Shown here piece after piece: positions 1 to 5,641 of a stretch of DNA of 6,680 nucleotides. Positions within the stretch are counted from its first letter, which is position 1. Each line of letters opens with the position of its first letter. This stretch comes from Acidobacteriota bacterium. GTDB taxonomy: Bacteria > Acidobacteriota > Terriglobia > Bryobacterales > JACQDG01. A program made the position numbers and the translations under genes. Where the stretch lies: assembly GCA_016201195.1 (NCBI GenBank), contig JACQDI010000443.1:1-6680 (forward strand), written 5' to 3'. The notes beneath the pieces were generated by a model that did no database searches, was not told the DNA's origin, and worked only from the letters and a program-made list of their open reading frames with translations.

Positions 1-315
1 CTCGTCCGCCTCCTCGACCGTCCGCATGAAAGGCTTCTCGCAGAACACGTGGGCCCCGTGCTCCAGCGCCAGAAGCGAGATTTCGTGGTGAGAATCGGGC
101 GGCGTGCCGATGATCACCGCCTCCGGTTTTTCTTCCTGGAGCAGCGTCGCCGCGTCCGGATAAACGGCCTTCAGACCGAACTTTTGGGCCATGCGACGGC
201 GCGTTTCGGCGTCCGGCTCTGCTCCCCCGACCAGTTCGATCGCCCCCACCGCCCGGCAGGCGGGAATATGAATGCGCTCGGCCACGCCGCCGAGCCCGAT
301 GATGGCTGTGCGCAC
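1..315 (-). CDS. Gfo/Idh/MocA family oxidoreductase, N-terminal part (runs off left edge)
   Basis: Only the first 105 residues are present; the rest lies beyond position 1. The reading is an NAD(P)-binding Rossmann fold: beta strand TAIIGLGGVAERIHIPA with the glycine-rich G7-L-G-G-V-A12 turn, then a second strand ending in the acidic AEPD (residues 32-35), AVIIGTPPDSHHE at 66-78 and the family hallmark EKP at 93-95. Members oxidise or reduce sugars or sugar nucleotides in the cytoplasm. In polysaccharide loci they are often 3-dehydrogenases of UDP-amino sugars or uronates (WlbA/WbpB type), but the substrate-binding C-terminal domain is missing here, so the substrate cannot be named. GTG at 315 is the chosen start because the first beta strand follows at once; TTG at 318 is also possible. 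No convincing Shine-Dalgarno sequence is visible. The gene is divergent from the methyltransferase. Family call is secure; sugar role is inferred from context. Confidence 0.93.
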   Translation of the reverse strand, partial: MRTAIIGLGGVAERIHIPACRAVGAIELVGGAEPDAETRRRMAQKFGLKAVYPDAATLLQEEKPEAVIIGTPPDSHHEISLLALEHGAHVFCEKPFMRTVEEADE

Positions 316-323
316 CAAAAGGC

Positions 324-329
324 TATAAT
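324..329 (+). promoter_or_regulatory. Candidate -10 element (TATAAT) for the methyltransferase-epimerase pair
   Basis: A perfect TATAAT lies in the divergent gap between the oxidoreductase and the methyltransferase, and would place transcription start near 336, about 25 bases before the TTG start at 361. I see no good -35 hexamer at 16-18 bases upstream, and no TG extension, so activity might need an activator. On the other strand the same bases read TATTAT (330-325), a five-of-six -10 that could serve the oxidoreductase. The call rests on motif and position only. Confidence 0.4.
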
Positions 330-352
330 AACAGTCGGCTGGCAATCGGTTG

Positions 353-373
353 ATTGACGATTGACGATTGATC
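353..373 (+). repeat. Heptanucleotide tandem repeat over the methyltransferase start
   Basis: Two exact copies of ATTGACG (353-359 and 360-366) are followed by a diverged third copy ATTGATC (367-373). Each copy contains TTG, but only the TTG in the second copy (361-363) is in frame with the methyltransferase; the frames from the first and third copies meet stops soon after. The repeat therefore forms the end of the leader and supplies the first codons of the gene. My impression is that similar ATTGACG runs occur between genes in other acidobacterial genomes, but that is memory and not checked here. Confidence 0.75.
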
Positions 374-1344
374 TCTGTTGTCCCGTCTGCCGGGAACCGG
401 TGACTCGCACCTCCGAGGAATATCAGTGTGCAGCCTGCGCGCGGCTCTATCCGGTCATCTTCGGATTTCCCGATTTTCGCATCTCGCTTCCGCCGCATTT
501 TGACCGCACCCGGGATCTGGAAACCGCGCAGGCGCTGATCGAGGCTGAGACCCACCTGGATTTCGAGGGGTTGGTTCATCTTTACTACCGGCTGAACCCG
601 GAAGCCAGTGACCTGCACGAGAAGCACATGAGTCACCTGGCCGGCGAGGAGGACCAGGCGCGCGCGGCCCTGGACCTGATCGAGCTGGAACGGCCCCTGG
701 GCGCCGGGGACACGGTGCTCGAGGTCGGCTGCGGGCTGGCCCAGTTCCTGGCGGTAGCCGCCGAGCGGGTGGATCGCTTTGCCGGGGCGGACTTGAGTGT
801 CTCGTTCCTGGTGCTGGCCCGGAAGCGGCTCCACGGGCGCGGACTGCTGGTGCTTGCCGAGGTCGAGCGACTGCCGTTTCCCGACGCCTCCTTTGCCGCC
901 GTCCTGGCAGCGGACGTCATCGAGCACGTGGCGGATCAGGAACAGTCGATCGAGGAGATGGGCAGGGTGTTGCGGCCCGGCGCGCCGCTATTTCTTGCCA
1001 CCCCGAACCGGTTCAGCCTGGCGCCGGAGCCTCACGTGAACCTGCGGGGCGTCGGCTACCTGCCGCGGGGGTGGGCCAATCGCTATGTGCGCCTCCGCCG
1101 CCGCCTTTACTACGACGACGTACGGATGCTGTCGGCTGCCTCGCTCGGCCGCCTGCTGCGCCTCCACTTCCCCGGCACGGCCCGGGTGCTGATCCCGGGC
1201 CTGAGCCCGCGCCAGATCTCGCGGTTCCAGCCTGTGCAGCGGCGCCTGGCTATGCTGTACATGGCCCTCCGCCGCCTGCCGGTGGTCCGCCGCGCCTTCT
1301 ACCTGTTCGGACCGTTTTTCCACGCTGTGGCGGTGAAGCGATGA
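361..1344 (+). CDS. Class I SAM-dependent methyltransferase with N-terminal zinc-ribbon-like segment
   Basis: The 327-residue product starts with a Trm112-like treble: C7-x2-C10 and C23-x2-C26, followed by VIFGFPDFR, as in proteins that fuse a small zinc ribbon to a methyltransferase. The catalytic Rossmann domain follows: motif I VLEVGCG at 119-125, acidic D144 (GADLS) for the SAM ribose, motif IV ADVIEHV at 184-190 and the post-motif strand RVLRPGAPLFLATPNR at 202-217. The C-terminal third (about 240-327) is rich in arginine and hydrophobic residues and may lie on the membrane face. The start is taken as TTG 361, because a stop lies at 355-357 and the first cysteine pair begins at codon 6; no ATG or GTG fits. 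There is no clear Shine-Dalgarno sequence. The stop overlaps the epimerase ATG. The acceptor is unknown; sugar, lipid-linked intermediate or quinone-like substrates are all possible. The locus favours glycan modification, which is inference. Confidence 0.9.
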   Translation: MTIDLCCPVCREPVTRTSEEYQCAACARLYPVIFGFPDFRISLPPHFDRTRDLETAQALIEAETHLDFEGLVHLYYRLNPEASDLHEKHMSHLAGEEDQARAALDLIELERPLGAGDTVLEVGCGLAQFLAVAAERVDRFAGADLSVSFLVLARKRLHGRGLLVLAEVERLPFPDASFAAVLAADVIEHVADQEQSIEEMGRVLRPGAPLFLATPNRFSLAPEPHVNLRGVGYLPRGWANRYVRLRRRLYYDDVRMLSAASLGRLLRLHFPGTARVLIPGLSPRQISRFQPVQRRLAMLYMALRRLPVVRRAFYLFGPFFHAVAVKR

Positions 1345-2444
1345 AGCTGGCCTGCATCGTCGGGGCGCGGCCGAACTTCGTCAAGATGGCCGCCCTGGTC
1401 GAAGAAATCCGCCGCCGCCCGTCGGTCTCCTGCACGCTCATCCACACCGGCCAGCACTATAGCCCGGAAATGTCCGGGGCGTTCTTCGAGGAGCTGGAAA
1501 TGCCCCCTCCGGACGTGAGCCTGGACGTCGGACCGGGCACGACCATCTCGCAGACGGCGAAAATGCTCGAGCGGCTGGAGCCGGCGTTGGCCGCCGCCGC
1601 GCCCGATGTGGTGGTCGTGGTGGGCGACGTGAACTCGACCCTGGCCGGGGCCATCGCCGCCTCCAAGCTGGGCCTTCCCGTGGCCCACGTGGAAGCCGGA
1701 CTGCGCAGCTTTGACCGCTCCATGCCCGAGGAGATCAACCGCGTGATCACCGATGCCGTCTCCGACTTCCTGTTTGTCAGCGAGCCGAGCGGGGAGCGGA
1801 ACCTGCTGGCCGAAGGCGTCCCGCGCGAGCGAATCTTCTTCGCCGGCAACGTCATGATTGACACCCTGCTGCGGTTTCGCTCCAAGGCCGAGCGTTCTGG
1901 GGTGCTCGAGCGGCTGGGACTCGCGGCCGGGGGCTACGGCGTGGTCACCCTGCACCGTCCCTCGAACGTTGATCACGCCGCATCCCTCGGTGGCCTGGTC
2001 GCGGCGCTACAGCAAATCAACCGCCGGGTTCCGGTGGTGTTTCCCGTGCACCCCCGCACGGCGCAGATGCTGTCGGGCTCGGGCCTGGACATGGCCGGCC
2101 TGCGGGCCGTCGCCCCTTTGGGTTATCTGGATTTCCTGTGCCTGATGAGCCGCGCCCGGCTGGTGCTCACTGATTCCGGCGGCATCCAGGAAGAGACCAC
2201 GATTCTCCAGGTCCCCTGCCTGACCCTCCGCGAGAACACCGAGCGGCCGGTGACCGTCGAGCAGGGCACCAACCGGCTGGTGGGAACCGATCCGGCGAAG
2301 ATCGTGGCCGCGGCCGAAGAGGCGTTGGATTCACCCCCTCCCTCCGGCCGCATTCCGGAGCTGTGGGACGGCCGAGCCGCCGGCCGGATCCTGGACGTGT
2401 TGATGTCTCACGCGAAGACCCAAAGCAAGCAAAGCCTCCCATAA
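1341..2444 (+). CDS. wecB: UDP-N-acetylglucosamine 2-epimerase, non-hydrolysing (WecB/MnaA family)
   Basis: The cytoplasmic enzyme interconverts UDP-GlcNAc and UDP-ManNAc, feeding ManNAc or ManNAc-uronate into surface glycans. At 367 residues it has the usual length. Family motifs in order: GARPNFVKM (8-16), HTGQHY (35-40), VVGDVNST with D96, HVEAGLRS with E118, MPEEINR with E131, TLHRPSN with H205, PVHPRT (235-240), DSGGIQEE (278-285), and RENTERPVTVEQGTNRLVG near 297-315. D96, E118, E131 and H205 fit the catalytic residues known from the E. coli enzyme (D95, E117, E131, H213). The ATG at 1341 forms an ATGA overlap with the methyltransferase stop, which suggests translational coupling. In-frame sequence continues upstream to 1071, but the GARPNF strand needs to be near the N-terminus. 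The last 12 residues come from an intergenic-type repeat arm (2406-2434). A close relative acting on UDP-diacetamido-uronate (WbpI type) cannot be excluded. Confidence 0.95.
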   Translation: MKLACIVGARPNFVKMAALVEEIRRRPSVSCTLIHTGQHYSPEMSGAFFEELEMPPPDVSLDVGPGTTISQTAKMLERLEPALAAAAPDVVVVVGDVNSTLAGAIAASKLGLPVAHVEAGLRSFDRSMPEEINRVITDAVSDFLFVSEPSGERNLLAEGVPRERIFFAGNVMIDTLLRFRSKAERSGVLERLGLAAGGYGVVTLHRPSNVDHAASLGGLVAALQQINRRVPVVFPVHPRTAQMLSGSGLDMAGLRAVAPLGYLDFLCLMSRARLVLTDSGGIQEETTILQVPCLTLRENTERPVTVEQGTNRLVGTDPAKIVAAAEEALDSPPPSGRIPELWDGRAAGRILDVLMSHAKTQSKQSLP

Positions 2445-2478
2445 GTTTTCTTTGCGGCCTTGGCGTCTTGGCGTGAGA
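2406..2478. repeat. Imperfect inverted repeat between convergent genes; possible bidirectional terminator
   Basis: Two 29-base arms, 2406-2434 and 2450-2478, are inverted copies with about six mismatches and a 15-base loop (2435-2449). The outer ends are exact: TCTCACGC on the left pairs with GCGTGAGA on the right, and inner GCAAAG pairs with CTTTGC. The epimerase stop TAA (2442-2444) is in the loop and the opposing gene's stop begins four bases past the right arm. The right arm read on the minus strand (CTCACGCCAAGACGCCAAGG) resembles a short repeat that I recall between genes in many unrelated bacterial genomes; this is not checked. A hairpin could stop transcription from both sides, but there is no strong U tract, so terminator function is inferred. 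Confidence 0.7.
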
Positions 2479-2482
2479 TTGC

Positions 2483-4267
2483 CTACCGCACGGCGACGAA
2501 CGCCGGCGTCAGCGTCTGGTTGAATCCGAATCCCACCACCACGCGGGCCTGGTTTGTCGGGCCGGCCCCTCGCGGGACCTCCACGTTGATCTGGGTCAGG
2601 CCCACGAAGCCCGGCGCCAGGCCGGCGAATAAAACCTTGGCCTCGAACCCGCCGATATTGACCGCCACGCGCAGAACCGGCTTGGGGAAAGGCGGCGCGA
2701 CCGGCGCCAGGGCTCCGGTCTCAACCTTTGTGTCCAGCACGCCCTGACCGGTTATGAACAACTGGATCACGCTGCCGGCATCCGCCGGGTTATCTGGGCT
2801 GTTGAGGGTGAAATCCTGGTTGAGGGCCGCCGCCCGGTTGTCGCCCACGGTAAAGATCCCCGGCGCCGCTTCCACGATGCTGACCGTCGTCTCCCCGGGT
2901 TCCACGCCGGTGGCGGTAACCACCATCCGGACCGATCCTTTGTCGGCCACCTCGAACGGAACTTGCAGGTTCACCTGGTTGTACGAGACATAGTAGAGCG
3001 GCGCTCGCACGCCATCGAAAGTGACCGTCGTTCCCGCCAGCGTCGTGGGGATCTTCTGGGTTGCCGGGTCGAGCGCGAACACAGCCCCCTCGCGAGGACC
3101 CAGGCGAGAGCCGAAAATACTGACGATCTCTCCGGGCGCCAGTGATTGCGGTTGGAAACTGGCGGCGTTGACCACGGTGCTGCGCTCGAACGTAACTTGG
3201 GGCGGCCGAACCGTGAAGGTCACCGGGACCTGAACCGGTGAGTTGGTGGCTCCCTCGGCGATGATGGTGAGACGCCCGGCGTAGGTTCCCGCTCCCAGAG
3301 ATCCCAATTCGGCGCTGACGGTCGCGGTCCCGGACGGCCCCGGCGCCGTGACTTGGAGCCAGGCGCCGCCATTGAAGGTGGTGGCCTCAATCCGCCAATT
3401 GAGAGTACCCTCCCCGCCGTTCGAAACGGATAGAGCCTGGGGAGGCGGGCTGCCGGCATCACTGAAGGTGGCGAAGCTCAGCGAAGTCGGAATGCTCAGG
3501 ATGACTGGCGGCCTGGGATCCCGGACCGCGAAGATCACCGGGATCACTTTGGTCGGATTCGCCGCCCCCGGCGCGGAGATCACGACGCGGCCGCTGTACG
3601 ATCCTCGCGCCAAATCGCCGACGCGAGCGGTGATGGCGGCGGTGGAAGCGTTGACCTGCACGACCGAGAGCCAGTTGCCGCCGCTGGTGGTCTCCGCGGT
3701 GGCGCTCCAGTTCAGCGTTCCGCCGCCGGCGTTGATCACATTTACGGACAGGTTATAACTGCGGCCGCTCCCTGCCACACCTTCGAACGCCAGCGCGTCG
3801 GGGGCCACGGCGATGCCCGGCGCTGCCTGGCCGGAGGAAGTGACCGTCAGCGCAACCTCGATGACCTGCGGGGTGTTGTCGGCGCCGGTGTCGCCCGGGG
3901 CGGAGATGGTGATGGTGCCGTAATAGACTCCGGCGGCCAGGTTTTTGGATACAACTGAAACGATCACGATCCCGCTTTCGTCGTCGACCAATCCGGGCAG
4001 CATGCCGACGGGAGGATCGACCGCGAGCCAGTTACCGCCGCTCGGGGTGACCACCGCCACCGTGGCGGTCCACACCATCCTGCCGTGGGTGCTGTTCTCC
4101 AGCTTGACTGGCTGCAAGGGCGGATTGTTCCCACCAGGGGCAGCGACAAAGTTCAGGTACTTCCTGCTGAGGACGAGGTGAGGCGCGTGGGCCCAGGCGC
4201 TGCCAGCCAGAAGAGCAGCCAGGCAGCCGATCGACAGGGCGCGGCCTCCGGGATTGCGAAGTGCCAT
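2483..4267 (-). CDS. Secreted BACON/Ig-like repeat protein with TIGR03437 C-terminal domain
   Basis: The 594-residue product begins with a signal peptide: basic start, hydrophobic LSIGCLAALLAGSAWA at 11-26, likely cut after AWA or AHA. Three beta-rich modules follow at about 29-146, 151-252 and 255-356, each with an N-W or A-W core (GGNWLAV, GGNWLSV, GGAWLQV) and each closing in a strand such as VTFTVRP; they resemble BACON-type Ig-like folds, which may bind carbohydrate or act as spacers. Residues 365-594 match TIGR03437 as I know it: VNAASFQPQSLAPGEIVSIF, then YYVSYNQVNLQVPFEV, APGIFTV, IQLFITGQG and GLAPGFVGLTQINVEVP. That domain is of unknown function and is typical of Solibacter-like Acidobacteriota. 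No transmembrane anchor, LPxTG or catalytic motif is seen. ATG 4267 is chosen because it gives the complete signal peptide. It converges on the epimerase and diverges from the glycosyltransferase, so it is a separate transcription unit. An envelope or extracellular location is likely; its job is unknown. Confidence 0.93.
   Translation of the reverse strand: MALRNPGGRALSIGCLAALLAGSAWAHAPHLVLSRKYLNFVAAPGGNNPPLQPVKLENSTHGRMVWTATVAVVTPSGGNWLAVDPPVGMLPGLVDDESGIVIVSVVSKNLAAGVYYGTITISAPGDTGADNTPQVIEVALTVTSSGQAAPGIAVAPDALAFEGVAGSGRSYNLSVNVINAGGGTLNWSATAETTSGGNWLSVVQVNASTAAITARVGDLARGSYSGRVVISAPGAANPTKVIPVIFAVRDPRPPVILSIPTSLSFATFSDAGSPPPQALSVSNGGEGTLNWRIEATTFNGGAWLQVTAPGPSGTATVSAELGSLGAGTYAGRLTIIAEGATNSPVQVPVTFTVRPPQVTFERSTVVNAASFQPQSLAPGEIVSIFGSRLGPREGAVFALDPATQKIPTTLAGTTVTFDGVRAPLYYVSYNQVNLQVPFEVADKGSVRMVVTATGVEPGETTVSIVEAAPGIFTVGDNRAAALNQDFTLNSPDNPADAGSVIQLFITGQGVLDTKVETGALAPVAPPFPKPVLRVAVNIGGFEAKVLFAGLAPGFVGLTQINVEVPRGAGPTNQARVVVGFGFNQTLTPAFVAVR
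3200..4183 (-). repeat. Three diverged tandem Ig-like/BACON modules within the secreted protein
   Basis: This stretch codes for residues 29-356 of the secreted protein. Modules of roughly 100-118 residues recur: about 4183-3830, 3817-3512 and 3505-3200. Shared landmarks are a start with L-F or L-S-F (KYLNFVA, DALAFEG, TSLSFAT), then W-T or N-W in the middle (MVWTAT, LNWSAT, LNWRIE), GGNWL/GGAWL, a GxYxGxxxI strand (GVYYGTITI, GSYSGRVVI, GTYAGRLTI) and a final V-F-V strand. The modules differ clearly in sequence, so the duplication is old and not a recent DNA repeat. Confidence 0.8.
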
Positions 4268-4300
4268 AGGTTGCTTCGACCCGAATGGACGCAGAACTTC

Positions 4301-4330
4301 AGAATAGCAAGGAGCGGCCCTGCGTTACAA
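4301..4330 (-). promoter_or_regulatory. Candidate promoter for the secreted TIGR03437 protein
   Basis: On the minus strand TTGTAA (4330-4325, four of six to the -35 consensus) and TATTCT (4306-4301, four of six to -10) are separated by 18 bases. Transcription would start near 4294, giving a leader of about 27 bases before ATG 4267. Both hexamers are moderate, so this is a position-supported guess. Confidence 0.3.
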
Positions 4331-4331
4331 T
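4326..4331 (+). promoter_or_regulatory. Candidate -10 element (TACAAT) for the glycosyltransferase-flippase pair
   Basis: TACAAT matches the -10 consensus at five of six bases and lies about 20 bases before the GTG start at 4352. No good -35 hexamer is seen 16-18 bases upstream. It overlaps the proposed -35 of the opposing secreted-protein gene, so RNA polymerase may not be able to bind both promoters at once. Motif and position only. Confidence 0.3.
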
Positions 4332-4351
4332 GACCGTTTCGGTGTCCGAGC

Positions 4352-5641
4352 GTGATCTCCGTTATCATCCCCGTGAAAAACGGCGAGCAGGACCTGGAGC
4401 GGTGCCTGGCCGCCCTGCGCCGGTCGTGCTATACCGATTACGAATGTATTGTGGTCGATGACGGCTCGACCGACGGCTCAGCCCAGGTGGCCGAACGGCA
4501 CGCCTGCCGGGTCATCCGGTGCGCGCACAGCCGCGGGCCGGCGGCGGCGCGCAATCGCGGGGCGCAGCAAGCGCGCGGCGAGGTCCTTTTCTTCATCGAC
4601 GCCGACGTGTGCGTGCACCCGGATTCGCTCGCCCGGGTGGCCGAGCACTTCACCGGAGATCCCGCGCTCGATGCTTTGATCGGCTCTTACGATGAAAGCC
4701 CGGACTCCCCCGACTTTCTTTCCCAGTACAAGAACCTGATGCACTGCTACGTGCACCAGTCGGGCAACCAGGCGGCCTCCACGTTCTGGAGCGGGTGCGG
4801 CGCCATCCGTCGCGAGGTGTTCCAAAAATACAGCGGTTTCAGCGAGGATTACCGCCGCCCGGCTATCGAGGACATCGAGCTCGGCTACCGCCTGACCGCC
4901 GACGGGCGCAAGATCCTGCTTGACAAGGACCTCCGCGTCAAGCACCTCAAGGCGTGGAGCTTCTGGCGCCTGATCAAGACTGACATTTTCGATCGCGGCA
5001 TTCCCTGGACCGAGCTGATCCTGCGCGACTCCAACCTGCCCAACGACCTGAACGTGCAGATCTCGCAGCGCATCAGCGTCGCCCTGGTCTACGTCATGCT
5101 GGCGGCGGTGGGGGCGATGGCCGTGCACTTCCGAGGGCTGTTCCTGGTCCCCTTGCTGTTGCTGCTGGTGCTGGCGCTCTCCAGCTACTGGTTCCACGAC
5201 TGGCACGCCTCGCGCGCGCAGGTGCGGCTGCTGGTTGCGATCGGCGCCCTGTTCGGGGCGTCGATCTACTTCGCCTGGACCCACCACATGCTGGCGCTGA
5301 TCCCGCCGCTCGCCGTCACCCTGGTGCTCATCTACCTCCAGCACAAGTTCGGGGGAGGCTCGCGCTCGCGGCGCGTCTACACCTTGCTCGCCGGCGTGAG
5401 CCTGGCGGGCACGATCGTCTTCATCCTCAGCTTCATGCCCTATCACCCGATGATCGTGCTGCCGTTCGTGATTCTGATCCTGGTCCTTTTTATCAATTCG
5501 CAGTTCTACGTGTTTCTTGGAGGGCGCAAGAATTTTCTGTTCGCTCTTACCGCCATTCCCTTCCACCTCCTCTATCACTTCTACAACGGGATTTCATTTG
5601 TGGCGGGCAGCATCCTCTACTGGACCCGGCGCCAAAAATGA
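4352..5641 (+). CDS. Membrane-anchored family 2 glycosyltransferase
   Basis: The 429-residue product has an N-terminal GT-A domain and a C-terminal membrane part. The catalytic domain reads ISVIIPVKNGE (2-12), the nucleotide-binding IVVDDGSTDGS (33-43), GPAAARNRG (62-70), the metal-binding FFIDADV with D83-x-D85, a WSGCGAIRREVF acceptor-loop region (147-158) and the catalytic-base type IEDIELGYRL (172-181). From about residue 241 onward it has roughly six hydrophobic helices (near 241-258, 263-281, 291-310, 313-330, 343-362, 365-387) plus a hydrophobic C-terminus. Such proteins transfer a sugar from a nucleotide sugar to a lipid-linked or polymer acceptor at the cytoplasmic face. Donor and acceptor cannot be read from sequence. 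GTG 4352 is the only sensible start: an in-frame stop lies at 4331-4333, and the beta strand begins at codon 2. The stop overlaps the flippase start by four bases. It is shorter than processive synthases and lacks a QxxRW motif, so a single-transfer role is more likely. Confidence 0.94.
   Translation: MISVIIPVKNGEQDLERCLAALRRSCYTDYECIVVDDGSTDGSAQVAERHACRVIRCAHSRGPAAARNRGAQQARGEVLFFIDADVCVHPDSLARVAEHFTGDPALDALIGSYDESPDSPDFLSQYKNLMHCYVHQSGNQAASTFWSGCGAIRREVFQKYSGFSEDYRRPAIEDIELGYRLTADGRKILLDKDLRVKHLKAWSFWRLIKTDIFDRGIPWTELILRDSNLPNDLNVQISQRISVALVYVMLAAVGAMAVHFRGLFLVPLLLLLVLALSSYWFHDWHASRAQVRLLVAIGALFGASIYFAWTHHMLALIPPLAVTLVLIYLQHKFGGGSRSRRVYTLLAGVSLAGTIVFILSFMPYHPMIVLPFVILILVLFINSQFYVFLGGRKNFLFALTAIPFHLLYHFYNGISFVAGSILYWTRRQK

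Noticed and set aside
49..357. A 102-codon plus-strand frame across the oxidoreductase
   Set aside because: The opposite strand encodes the conserved Rossmann fold and EKP motif over the same bases, so this is a shadow.
353..373. Phase variation by frameshift through the heptamer repeat
   Set aside because: Adding or removing a copy leaves a TTG in the same frame ahead of the gene, so an on/off frame switch is not expected; only leader length would change.
1071..1340. In-frame upstream extension of the epimerase
   Set aside because: The 90 extra residues are proline-rich shadow sequence within the methyltransferase gene. ATG 1341 places the first beta strand at the N-terminus, as in the family, and gives normal length.
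1299..1976. A 225-codon open frame on the minus strand across the epimerase
   Set aside because: It is antisense to conserved epimerase motifs and has low-complexity, His/Arg/Gly-rich composition with no recognisable fold.
4478..5578. A 366-codon open frame on the minus strand across the glycosyltransferase
   Set aside because: It is antisense to a gene with clear family motifs; the product is full of Q, R, H, E and D with no hydrophobic core or domain, as expected from a shadow frame in GC-rich coding DNA.
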